Positions 1 through 10,609 of a DNA stretch of 64,000 nt are shown piece by piece (position 1 is the stretch's first letter; each line of letters starts with the position of its first letter). Both the position numbers and the translations under genes were made by a program. Where the stretch lies: assembly GCA_040954595.2 (NCBI GenBank), contig CM082594.2, forward strand, positions 8,990,001 to 9,054,000, read 5' to 3'. This DNA comes from Balanoglossus misakiensis. Lineage: Eukaryota; Hemichordata. The notes below the pieces were generated by a model that searched no databases, had not been told where the DNA came from, and worked only from the letters and a program-made list of their open reading frames with translations.

Positions 1-3000
1 ATAAATATAATGAGTTATTAAGCACTGGGCAATAAGAAACATTTTCCAAAATTGTAAATGACGATGTCTTGCCTCTTTGTGAGTATTTCAAGCGCTTGGA
101 GTCGTACAAAGGCCTCTTTACATCCTGCTGTGAACTGTGGCTTTGTCCTCCCTTGTGGAATATTATACTGTAAATATCTGAAAAAAGAAACCAATAAAAC
201 CAAGATTTTTATTTTTGAACAGCGCTCGTACAAGTAAAAAAACCCATAGAGGTTCGGTATCACTTAAACATTAAAGTGAAAGATGTCTATGGCATTTGGT
301 CACAAACAAGCAATTACATGCAATTAAAGCCAAACCTTCTTATTGAGATTCCTGTGACAGATGAACATCTTAAGTTGTTCTTGACACTTTGCTTAAAAGA
401 GTAAGGCTTTGTGTGTGCAATATATCTAAAACAAATAATGTTACAGTAGAAGGACAGTGTAATACAATACTGTCAAACATTACAGCGGCATAAAAACACT
501 TTGACCAGTTTTGGCAACACCCACTGTCTCAACAATGTATTGTCAGAGAAATGTGGCTATGTGGCTAGAAGATCACAGAAAAGATAACTAGACATTCTTT
601 TTCAGTTGAAATGGACATGTTCCAGATATCACACTGTATATTCCAGATATAACAATATATAACAACTGTTGCTCTGGTGTCTATTTTGCACAGCGCGCAG
701 GTTAAGTCACGCCCCACGACAAATACTTGGGCATGAATTCTGTCAAAATACCACTGGGGGCGCTATTTTAACCCCCCCCCCCCCCTTTAAAATCGATGGT
801 TTGCACGAAACCTTAACACTCATCACTGCACACTGACCTTGCTTTGATTGGTGTGAGTCAATGGAGCTTGGGTCGCCGAATGTTATCAAATAGGAATATT
901 GAGTTAAACGTTACCACTGTTGCCTCTAGATTCCTGGGCCACATATGCGGTTGCTGGGAGGGGCCCATCGGTTGGCAACGCGCGTACGTCCACGTGCACA
1001 TTGAAATCGACTTGCACTTGTGTCGGTATGTCCTGACTGTCCATCGAGAAGTATTCCGTATTCAGAGATGACAGCCTCACCGAGTTTGTTTCTAACATAA
1101 CTCATCGTTCATCAATGTTATCTTCTCTACGAATGAGAACGAAGATCACCAAAGCGATGTTCAGACGAGCATGACGACGGAGACATTTGTTGTCCAGCGG
1201 TACAGCATGGACTCGCAAACTGTTGTTGAGGTTGCAATGTACCTTACCAACATCTTGAAAGATGCTCCTTGACATTGTCATCCATGTCTACCAGACCGGA
1301 CCATCCGAAAAAGACCTGTGTACCTTTGTTCATATATCATATTTTCAATGTCTGTCCAGGCCAAAGGTTACCTCGGGCCACCGCCATTGTTCTGACACCC
1401 TAAGTCAATAACTATAAATCTGTATGAGACTACCCAATATAAGTAAAAGGCACTCCTAATCATATGGCCCTATAGATCTTCATCACTGACTTTATGAACA
1501 GACAATCTTCGTAGAAACTTACATATAATGCCATGATGGTTTTTAGAAAGTTTTAAAATGGAGAATGTGTTCCTAAGGTTCCTACTCTGAATATAATATT
1601 TTTTGTACACGCCGATATCCACCAAAAGCCAACAGTGTTTTTGAACTATCTGTACTGTCTCCACATTCCCTTTCTCAAACATAGGTGTGGACGTGTACCG
1701 AATTCTTTCGCCGCCAACAGATATTACCTATTATTACGCAGGTGTTACTTCTACATTTCGAAACATTGTTGAGCTCTGTCGTTTATTTTCCCTGTGTACA
1801 CCTTTGCTTTGATAATTACGTCACGAAAGGGAGTGTTGCACAAATAGTGTTGGTTTGGAAACTACCACTTTGGGCACTGTGTGGATTAACTTTGATCGTT
1901 GGCAGAATTTTTCAAATTCCTTTGAGTGTAGAACCATGGACAGTCAACTCAGTTGCCAAGATCACATAATCCGTGTACCATTTGAAATAGTGAATTCGAA
2001 ATGGCATAACCTGACAGAATAGGACCTACAACGAAATTTTCCCATTTTTTTCAGTTTCGACTTCGTTCTCCTGAATTCGCTGATTTTCTTTTATTCTTGT
2101 TTTTTTTAAAAACTCAACTGTAACGTTGATTGTAGGCAAAATACACTTCCAATAAAGTTCTCACTTTTTCCTCTTCCCATTTTAAAGAAAATCCAATCAT
2201 TCCAAATAATGTACATTCTACAGGTGAAATGACGCCATTTTGTTTATTTAGCCTTTGGGTCTCTGCCGCCGGAAGCATCAACAATCGGCAGATATGTCCA
2301 GAACAAAGAGAAATGCAACCGACACTGTAACAAATGTAAGTAGAAGAAGTCATTCGACTTTGGTGTTATCCCACCCTGAAAGTAAATAACTGGCGGGAGT
2401 TGTTCTTTTGGACAATACTTAGTGAATACAAGATACATGTATATACTTGCTACAGGCTGAGTTTTGCATCACCACGACTTTTAAGCGGAATACCAGCAGG
2501 CAATACCAATACAACTTGAAATGAGTACATTTGTATTTATAAAACTTGAACCAATATTATAATTGACACACCATCTGTCACGTATTTAAAGATGAGGCAT
2601 ATAGCACTGTTGACAATTACACTGTACTAGTTCAGGTGCGTCCCTTCTCTGAATTCAAGTTGTAACGTTTGGCTCCTGGCAAAACGGAGCAGCAATGGGC
2701 CTAGGTGGATGAGAGTGGGTGGGTGGGTAAGGGGGTTTCGATTACCACTGTGCAACGGGACCACAACTACATACAGATCACCTTGTTTTCTTTTGTACAG
2801 CCATTGTCAAATTTAAGATGGTGGATAAGAAAGCCGGACACCTTCTTATCTTGTAGCTCTGAAGTTCCCTTTCTTTATGCAAAGCGCGGTGGACTTAACA
2901 AACACAAACGAACATAATTACTCCATTAATACGTATACAAATTGAGAGAAATCCTGTTTTCTCTCGTCAGAGGCGGTGGCGACATAGAACGTGGTGCCAC

Positions 3001-5200
3001 AGACGTATTTTATAAATATGCGTCGACGGCTGTCCAATTTAGAGCTAGTTGCCCCTAATGCATGCACAACTTGCAGCGCCAGCTTAGAAAGTGACACAAC
3101 CAGTCTCAGGTCATGATTCAGGGTTTAACTTTTACACATACACCTTCGTGCGAGGATGGGAGAACAGAAAACAATCTTCTGCTTTTAGACCCCCCCCCCT
3201 CCCACACACACATACACGCATGCCTTTACCTTTCATGTTGGTCTAACCCACACAACGTACTTTTGGAATACAATTTGCGCTTTCATACCTGTGTTCACTG
3301 ACGTAAGACTTTCATGCACTTTAAGTATAATCTTCCAAGAGCTACTTAGTCAACTCATTCCACACGTTAGATGGTTATTGAACTTGAAGTGGATGATTGT
3401 TTAGCAGAAGTGGTGACAACCAGAATTCTCCAAATTCAAGCCTCTAGTACAATACATGTAAGGGATTACCACTTTCATGGCTTTTTACTAGACCGCGTGG
3501 ACTATATATTTGGAAGGGCAATCAATATTGTGTTGGTACGTATGTCCGAATGGGAAAAGAATCAGATTTTACAAACGGCAACAGAAAATGTTCTTCTACT
3601 TTCCACAATTAGACAAAAAATGGATCGTATTCACATAGAAGATCATGTACTAGCGAATACGTGTCGACACGTATTATGGGCGTATACCAGATTCTCCTAA
3701 GTGGCTTTCTATCAGCCTTATTGCCACAATGAATTTATCATTAATTATGTTTACACTTTCCACGGGCAAACAGTGCAAATGTCAACAGAATCAGGATTTC
3801 TCCATTATGCCTTGGTCTAATACAACCCGACCTACAAAAGACCATCTTTGCAATTTGCTAGTCTTTGTTTCTAGGTTTTGAGAGGCCGACAGGACTTACG
3901 CAATACATGTAAAAAAATGAAGAAACCAGAACTTAAAAGCACGAGTATCACCAGTTGTACATTCTGCAGAGTGTCCCATGGGCGCATCACTAAAGCTTGG
4001 TGTCGTATTGTACACAGAAAAGCAACACGTAGTACACAAAGAGGAAAGAAATGCGGACCAGTTGACCGTCGACTTGGTGTTGGCCCATTCGCTGCAGTAT
4101 GACCTCAGGCTGACATCGCAATGATAAATTTCGAAAACAGGATCACCCTCCACACAGTGTTCTCCCCAAAGCAATGGGAAACTCATTAGCAGAACAGTTA
4201 TTTGAATTGTTATGCAAAATAACCACTACTTTATCAGAGATTCCTGGGGGACGCTATACCTGTTAACCGAACAAGGGGATTAACTATGAACAAATTGGAG
4301 AGAGTCCATTTTCTGACTGCCTGCTGAATAACGGGTGACGACGTCAAAAGTTCATTGTCTGATAAAAACCATAATTTGCCAACATTCCCCAACCCTCCAA
4401 CTCCCATAAAATTTAACTGATTTATATTGAACTGACTTCAAGTCTCCTTCAGTTTCAAATAAAGCAAATTATGACCCAGTCAGGGTTTTAATTGAATATA
4501 GAAAACATTAAATCTAACATGAGATTACATCATGCGTCAGTACAGGTGAATTTTCCTGCACACAGAGGTTCAAAGAAAAACACATTTCAGATTTTAAAAA
4601 ATCAAATTTTCGATTTTGACTTGCATTTGGTTAATCGTCGGAATTGATTACACGCGGAACTGAACACGAATGATCATGACGCAATTACGGTATAAAGGCT
4701 GGTGCGATGCTCGCTGGCTTCAAATCACGTGACCGTAAAAACAACGTCTTTTGTCAAGGGAGAAGACATTGGGCATTGCCGAACGCAGTTGAATAACCGA
4801 GATTATCCTTGTTTACAGTGAGGTCACGTGAGTTATAATTTCGTTTGTTTATCGCAAACTTGAAGTGACCCACCAACCCACGGTAGCGTTCAACCACGTC
4901 CAGCAGATTCTCCATTCATTCAGAAGTCAGAGCGCGCGGGCGCTTAGTGAACTTTTAGAATAAAGGTTTTCATCCTGATTTTGCAGTCGTTATATTAAAA
5001 AGTGAGGCAAGACACTAAGGCGAAGTCAGTCCAACCTTGTGTATGTATATTGTACAGTTGATTTACAGTGTTAAGTTGGCGTAGAAAACTTCAAAGTAAT
5101 TAAAATTCAATTTTACGCATAAATCATTTTTCGCGATAATGAACTGAAAGTGGTGATTTCTGCAAAACTGATTTGCTATGGCATTAAAGTGTGTTTTTAA
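1..5200. other. Unassigned region, no gene recognised
   Basis: I see no recognisable protein family in this stretch. Short open frames exist on both strands: about 110 codons at 3371-3700 plus, and about 64 codons at 904-1098 minus, the latter with coding-like composition but stops just upstream. None could be tied to a family or to convincing splice signals. A run of 14-15 C occurs near 771-785 and a second C-rich tract near 3190-3200. Two E-box palindromes of the form TCACGTGAC / GTCACGTGA lie at 4725-4733 and 4823-4831. Confidence 0.4.
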
Positions 5201-5255
5201 AATAATATAGGATGAGGAGAAATTGCAAACCATATGCTACCTATACAGTGCTCAC

Positions 5256-5502
5256 CTGTTGCCGATCCCGACGTGTATCCCTGGGGTGTGGTCGTCAAAT
5301 TTTCGAAAATCGTCGACATATCCGCGAATTGATCAGTGCGGATGAAATTACAGTGTCTCTGAGTATGTCCTTTCGGGTTAACCGAATAATTGTTTCTTTT
5401 TGTAGATATTTTTCCTACACTTGTAAACTTGGTACAGCTTGAGATGATCAGTGCAATAATCAAGGCCGTGCACACCGGAGCAAAGTAAATTATCTTTGCC
5501 AT
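5256..5502 (-). CDS. Possible first coding exon of a type II membrane protein
   Basis: I do not recognise the family. The ATG at 5502 sits in a strong context (A at -3, G at +4). After three residues comes a hydrophobic segment of about 20 residues (IIYFAPVCTALIIALIISSC), then a polar stem with an N-glycosylation sequon (NLT). The frame runs into a good donor (CAG/gtgagc) at 5256/5255, leaving phase 1. About 125 bp upstream is TATAAAA (5629-5623, minus), a distance that fits a 5' UTR of about 100 nt. A signal-anchor followed by a stem resembles Golgi glycosyl- or sulfotransferases, but no catalytic exon could be placed downstream (below 5200), so this is a suggestion only. Confidence 0.35.
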
Positions 5503-5622
5503 TCTGCCACAGAATGAATGAATTTTTTCCACGTGAGATGAGTTGACGCTACTAGGATTTCAAATTCGTTGTTTCGTATCCCGGCGATGGACCTGGATAA
5601 ATTTGAGAGATGAGCACTCCAG

Positions 5623-5629
5623 TTTTATA
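5623..5629 (-). promoter_or_regulatory. Putative TATA box (TATAAAA)
   Basis: TATAAAA on the minus strand, about 125 bp upstream of the ATG at 5502. It is the only promoter element seen for the possible exon at 5256-5502. Confidence 0.35.
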
Positions 5630-5639
5630 CGCTCGAACC

Positions 5640-6620
5640 GAGACATTCTCCTCCAAGACGGGCGACCCCAAGTGAAAGTGAAGCGTCGAGCTCACTTATT
5701 TGAGTAGACTGGTGTTCTTTCTGGGTTACGTAAGGATATGCGTAACGAGGATAAACCCTGCGCCAAGTGGGTGTAGCTTTGCGCGAAAAAGTTACTCTGT
5801 GAGAAAGCCTGTGGGCCAATTGAAAGAAGCCTAACAAAGGTGTTCTCGCCGCGATAGGCTGAGACAATTAGCAGCATGGGTCTTGGATGAGTTTGGGTGT
5901 TGTCTGTATCGTCGCAGTTCTCTCGCCAATAAGCCGCACTATTTTCTTCTCGGCTGGATTCAAAGTTTCCTTTAGTTTTCGAACTTTGAAAACTTCTCTG
6001 AAAATTGCAAAGCGAAAAAATCGCTTCTGCCATTTCATATGAATGTCAAATATTCAGCGAAGTCATCTTCATCCAGCCATTTTGTAATTTGTGAAGTTCT
6101 CTATTAAAGGGACACTTTGCCAATACATTTGCTCCATGGAACTAGGTGGTCTCGCTGTAACACGTGTAATTATAGGAGCTCATCCGGGGACTCATCCATA
6201 GGCGTATACCAAGAATGCATGGGATTACAACGTGTTTTCTTTGTTACTATGGGGGAATTACTTGGTGGAATAGACTTCGGATGCTAATCGGTGCATGGGA
6301 TTCTGCGTGGTCCACGACAAGAGTATTATCACAAGAGTAAATACTGGAACGGCCATCATAGGCAGATCGATACGGTCAAGGGGAAGGTTTCGGGGGAGGG
6401 GGGGAGGCAAACCCAGGCTTTGTGCCGACACTTATAGGGCTGGATACACGAAGAAGCAGTTCCGAATGCATACGAATTTTGCCTATTTGCTCCTTGTAAC
6501 TGACACGTGTGCCATTATGCAAACAATTGTCTATATGCCAAAAACAATATGCTTCAGACATGAATGCAACAGAAGACAATAATATTTCCTAGGTATGCAG
6601 CTGAACACTATGCAAAGTAT
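5640..6620. other. Intergenic, nothing recognised
   Basis: Upstream of the possible TATA promoter and downstream of the first EctC-like gene. A short G-rich tract lies near 6390-6407. No supported gene. Confidence 0.4.
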
Positions 6621-6621
6621 G

Positions 6622-6627
6622 TTTATT
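6622..6627 (-). terminator. Polyadenylation signal of EctC-like copy A
   Basis: AATAAA on the minus strand, 130 nt past the stop codon of the gene at 6757-7506. Confidence 0.55.
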
Positions 6628-6756
6628 TTCCAATACTACCATTATTAACATGACAATGCTGTATACGGATATAATACCATTCTTCTTTCATTTCTAAGAC
6701 CTTGTGTTTTCTCTCAAGAAGGGGAGGGGGCGTTCATAGCCCTTTAACAGTCATGG

Positions 6757-7506
6757 TTATTCAGGAAGTTCATATGAGGAATATCCCTCACTCCATACAT
6801 GTCTCTCCAATCCTGTTATAGTCGGAGAGAAAACGCATATGCATAAACTAGTCTCTGCTGCCACAGCTTCGTGTTTATCGTGTTGGTCCATAATGTAAGC
6901 GGTTCCATTGACATGAGATTCAACCGCTTTAGCGCCCTCATCCCATTCATACGTCACCTTCCCAGCGAAGTAGTAAGCGGACTCTAAGTGGTTCAGGTAG
7001 ACCATTCTGGAGCTTGTTCCGCCCCTGACAAGGGTGTTTGTCAAGCTCACGGGGAACCCGTCTGATTTCAGCAGGAAACGCCGACTGTCCCCGGAGCCCC
7101 AGTCGACGCTTCTCTCGGTGCCGATGATTTCCGACAGGGACCGACAGACAACACGGTCTTCTTCTGGCTTGATATCTTTGCAGTATACCACATACACGCG
7201 AATGCGTGACTCCACCAATAACTTGGCTGAGATGCCAGAAGAAAACGCCATCATTTGATCCGCATCCACTTTGATCGACTGACCACCAGGAATCTGCACA
7301 CTACCTGTGCCTGATATGCAGTAATACATGTGATTCAACTTTTCCACTTCCGACGATTTCAGGTTGACAGTTTCGCCAGCCTCGATGAAGACCTCATAGG
7401 CTGTATGATTCATGTTGTCAGCCTCTGCTACCAATTCTTTACCCTTCAATTCTGTGTTTGGAAGGACAGTGGTGGCAGACACCTCTTCAGAATGACGCGT
7501 AATCAT
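6757..7506 (-). CDS. Ectoine synthase (EctC)-like bi-cupin protein, copy A
   Basis: A 249-residue protein with two cupin folds. Residues about 117-245 match the bacterial EctC pattern, the enzyme that cyclises N-gamma-acetyl-diaminobutyrate to ectoine: CRSLSEIIGTER at the start, then YLNHLES, the YIMDQHDKH box, CVFSP and an E-x-H near the end. Mapped to known EctC residues, the iron ligands are kept (E175, Y204, H212), as are Y170, H173, C224, E234 and H236. The substrate-contact Asn of bacterial EctC (N38) is Thr156 here, and the early Trp/Arg pair has altered spacing. Residues about 35-112 form a second, degenerate cupin. The coding region is one exon. An acceptor (gacag) just upstream, with exon start at 7527, and a donor after 8303 imply a 775-bp intron in the 5' UTR. 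Activity on ectoine precursor is inferred, and no ectA/ectB homologue is in the window. Confidence 0.85.
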   Translation of the reverse strand: MITRHSEEVSATTVLPNTELKGKELVAEADNMNHTAYEVFIEAGETVNLKSSEVEKLNHMYYCISGTGSVQIPGGQSIKVDADQMMAFSSGISAKLLVESRIRVYVVYCKDIKPEEDRVVCRSLSEIIGTERSVDWGSGDSRRFLLKSDGFPVSLTNTLVRGGTSSRMVYLNHLESAYYFAGKVTYEWDEGAKAVESHVNGTAYIMDQHDKHEAVAAETSLCICVFSPTITGLERHVWSEGYSSYELPE

Positions 7507-7527
7507 GGCTACTGGTCTTTCTGTAGT

Positions 7528-8302
7528 CTGTCAAATAATTAAAATGACTGAATCAAAAAACTAGTATATAGCCATCGCTCATTTTTTCTGGTCGTGTTTC
7601 CCGTGGCTAGTGCATGTTCATGCATGTAACAAACGAACTTATCTAAACGCATGAATGGTATACAATCCCCCTTTAAAGTTCATGGATTCGCCTGGTGCCT
7701 GGACCGTCCAGCAAGTCAGCAGAACCGCGTGTGCATTGTGTTTTCTTGGTGTGGCCCCATTAATTATAAATAAGTCACGCGAGCTACTTGGCCTACAGAC
7801 TGACAGATAAGCATGCAGTCCAAAGACATCTGGTAAAATTAAGCAGTTAAAAGTGGCAGTTAACGTTCCTCGTACATTACGGAAACAGATTCAACCAATT
7901 AAAAATAGTTTGCGAACTAATCACCGATTCTTTCAAATAATTCTAATCGTGGACAAAGTGGGCGTGTCCCCAGCGCGGTAGGCGACTGGCAGCCATGGCC
8001 ATACTTAACCTTTATAAGCCATCAGAACAAGTGAAACAACGGCTGTTATTAAGAGTTTTCGTGGTCGTCGTAGGTCCTTTGTGGCTCTATTGTGATGTCG
8101 TTTCATTTCAGTCCTGCCTTTTAGATCCATGGTCCTGCTAACACCACGCTCGCTCGTACCGAACCAAGTTTTATCCGGGCTATGAGCTGCGCTGATAACC
8201 TTCGGGCGGATCGCGAAAATTACGGGCCGAAATCTACACAGGCCGAAACAACCAGTTTACCGAGGGTCCATGGTCAACTATGCGTCTCATTAAACAACCT
8301 AC
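7528..8302 (-). other. 5' UTR intron of EctC-like copy A
   Basis: Bounded by donor gtaggt (after 8303) and acceptor gacag (before 7527). The short upstream exon ending at 8303 resembles the matching stretch of copy B (ending 9826), which supports the model. Within the intron a repeated tCCATGGTC motif occurs near 8126-8135 and 8267-8276. No gene is seen inside. Confidence 0.5.
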
Positions 8303-8601
8303 CTCCTGATCGGTATATTCCCAAATCCTCCTTATAAGCAATTCGCTCCGCGTAAGTACGCTGCCACAGACTATCAGATAGTTACGTCACTGACCTGGTT
8401 AACTGCCCTAATCCTATTTGCCCAGGGACCTTGTTAGCATACTGTCAGTTGTCATTCAAAGTAGGTAGACTTAATTTTAGCCTCATTGTGAAGAGGAGAA
8501 CCAAATTGTACGTGATGTAACTTGCAAAAAATATATGATACAGGTACTGCGTGTGTGAATGAAATATTGAAGTAAAAGGCTTACTTATGATGCACTGTCA
8601 T

Positions 8602-8607
8602 TTTATT
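8602..8607 (-). terminator. Polyadenylation signal of EctC-like copy B
   Basis: AATAAA on the minus strand, 136 nt past the stop codon of the gene at 8743-9501. Confidence 0.55.
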
Positions 8608-8742
8608 TTTAAGTTAACATCGTGGTAACATATTCACAAAATTTACAAGGCCAACAAGGACATGAAATGTCGGGGAGACACTTATTATGCCCTTTCGGTA
8701 TCCAATGGTATATATGTCATCGTTTCATTTTCATGACCACTG

Positions 8743-9501
8743 TTATTCAGAGGGTCCAAAACCAGAATAGCCACCATGGAATTCGTGATTCTCAGAGCCA
8801 ACCAAGACGGGGTGGAAGACGCAGAGACAATAACAGTCTTCTGAGGCCACCAATTGATGGTTATCATGTTGGTCCATGTTGTAGATTGTGCCCTGGTTTG
8901 GTCCAACACGAGATTCTACCACTTTAGCGCCCTCATCCCATTCATATTTAACTTTCCCGGCGATGTAGTAGACCGATTCCAAGTGATGCCTGTAGCCTAG
9001 CTTGGAACCATGACCACCTTTGGCATAGGTGTTATTGAAGCTCACGGGGAACCCGTCTGACTTCACCAGGAAACGACGACTGTTTCCGCGACCCCAGTCG
9101 ATGTCCCTTTCAGTGCCAATGATTTCTGACAGGGACCTACAGACAACACGGTCTTCTGCTGGCTTGACATCTTTGCAGTAAACCACATAAAGGCGAATGC
9201 GAGACTCTGCCAATAACTTGGCTGAGATGCCAGAAGAAAACGCCATCATTTGATCCGCATCCACTTTGAACGACTGACCAGCAGGAATCTTCACACTACC
9301 TGTGCCTGATATGCAGTAATACATGTGATTCAACTTTTCCACTTCCGACGATTTAAGATTGACAGTTTCGCCAGCCTCGATGAAGACCTCATAGGCTGTA
9401 TGATTCATGTTGTCAGCCTCTGCTACCAATTCTTTACCCTTCAATTCTGTGTTTGGAAGGACAGTCGTGGCAGACACCTCTTCAGAATGACGCGTAATCA
9501 T
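8743..9501 (-). CDS. Ectoine synthase (EctC)-like bi-cupin protein, copy B
   Basis: A 252-residue paralogue of the neighbouring gene, same strand, about 2 kb upstream in transcription order. Every EctC active-site position I can map is kept: N156, T158, Y170, H173, E175 (Fe), Y207 (Fe), H215 (Fe), C227, F229, E237, H239. It retains the Asn that copy A has lost, so it is the better candidate for true EctC chemistry. Residues 1-70 are identical to copy A; the C-terminal 95 residues are only about 55% identical by eye. The coding region is one exon preceded by a 299-bp 5' UTR intron (9527-9825). EctC family membership is confident. The reaction in vivo is inferred: candidates are ectoine formation or the known side reaction of EctC on glutamine. 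Confidence 0.87.
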   Translation of the reverse strand: MITRHSEEVSATTVLPNTELKGKELVAEADNMNHTAYEVFIEAGETVNLKSSEVEKLNHMYYCISGTGSVKIPAGQSFKVDADQMMAFSSGISAKLLAESRIRLYVVYCKDVKPAEDRVVCRSLSEIIGTERDIDWGRGNSRRFLVKSDGFPVSFNNTYAKGGHGSKLGYRHHLESVYYIAGKVKYEWDEGAKVVESRVGPNQGTIYNMDQHDNHQLVASEDCYCLCVFHPVLVGSENHEFHGGYSGFGPSE

Positions 9502-9859
9502 GGCTACTGGTCTTACGTACTGCAGTCTGTCAAATAATGAAATGTTAAAACATTATCAATATTGCTATTATTCTATTTTTTCCGGTCATTATAACCGTCC
9601 AATGTCAGGCGATGTGCTGGAAATTTCGGTTAGTAGAGTGTGATTGATTACACGAGACTTGTATAGCCTTATCTCAAAGAGGCAGTAACCCCAGACGATT
9701 ACAAATTTTACCACCGAACTTGTTAGCCAAAATAGGCAATTTCAATGTCAGTATTGAACATTTTGCCATCCGTGAAACATACGTTGTATTTGAATCATAA
9801 TGAATAACTTATTACCTCTACTTAAATGATCGGTAAATTCCCAAATACTCCTGACAAGT

Positions 9860-10090
9860 AATTCGCTCCAGATATGTACGATGTGCTGTCTGGCCGTTTG
9901 TCACAGAAAATGGCACAGCTCAATAGCAGTGCGACCTAACCTTTTTGCCCCGCAGGACCTTTGTAGCATGGTCACGTGCACGTTACTAGTCAGCTGTCAC
10001 TCTAACCTAGGTAAACTTTAGCCTAGTTATGAAGTGGAGAAACAAACCGAGCGTGCAGAGGTAAACTGCAAAATCTATACAATGCAGTTT
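9860..10090 (-). promoter_or_regulatory. Conserved 5' flank of the EctC-like pair
   Basis: This stretch and about 8340-8540 share scattered blocks (for example ttagcctagttatgaagtggag against ttagcctcattgtgaagaggag, seen in part), so the duplication included promoter DNA. Copy B has a GTCACGTGC E-box near 9972-9980 that copy A lacks. Exact transcription starts are not visible. Confidence 0.35.
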
Positions 10091-10323
10091 ATACGCCCAG
10101 AAGAGCACATTGGTAAACAGGTAATGAATTTGTGGCTGGTATGTTATGGTACATGGTGCGCGCATCAGGTGCAAGTGGGGCTGGTATAGTGAAGTTTGCT
10201 CTCCCCAATCACAACCTAGAACAATCTGACTCCGTTATTGCCACAAGGTGACCCCTGGCCAAAGATAAGGTGACCTCTGTCTGAAGGAAATGGCCGTCCT
10301 CTAAGTACTGTGGACAATATCGA

Positions 10324-10421
10324 CAAGGTGGGTGCCAGTTTCAAGCTGACACCTGTCTGTTTCAGTGTTTGTTTTCTGCAAAAAAATGGCAGGCGTCTGT
10401 CTGAAACTGACACCGACCTTG
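10324..10421. repeat. Imperfect inverted repeat (about 40-bp arms)
   Basis: Left arm from 10324 (CAAGGTGGGTGCCAGTTTCA) and right arm ending 10421 (TGAAACTGACACCGACCTTG) match at 18 of 20 positions as reverse complements. Weaker pairing continues inward for roughly 18 bp, leaving a short loop near 10366-10385. It could be a small foldback transposon relic or a transcribed hairpin. Confidence 0.55.
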
Positions 10422-10603
10422 TTGATTTCATCTATGGTATCTAAGCGACTGAAAGGCTGCTAAGTAATGAATTCTTTTATTCCTGTCATGTCTAAGAGAC
10501 TAAAACTTTATTTGATTGCAAATCCTTCTCTTTGAGAAGCAGTTTTTATATGGTACAAGACACTCACATGACTTGAGCAGAGTTCAAGAATATATATATA
10601 ACC

Positions 10604-10609
10604 TTTATT
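10604..10609 (-). terminator. Polyadenylation signal of TMEM169
   Basis: AATAAA on the minus strand; a second copy lies at 10625-10630. Either would give a 3' UTR of about 800 nt, accounting for the AT-rich stretch from 10.6 to 11.4 kb. Confidence 0.45.

Noticed and set aside
904-1330. Coding-looking minus-strand frame (TEYFSMDSQDIPTQVQVDFN) as a gene exon
   Set aside because: Stops interrupt every frame just upstream and no splice site rescues it. It may be a decayed copy of something but I could not identify it.
3896-4186. Minus-strand Cys/Trp-rich frame as the second exon of the gene starting at 5502
   Set aside because: The phase can be made to fit, but the acceptor has no pyrimidine tract and no family is recognisable.
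6757-9501. Bacterial contamination as the source of the EctC-like genes
   Set aside because: Both copies have 5' UTR introns with matching splice signals, AATAAA signals, no operon partners, and continuous animal flanks.
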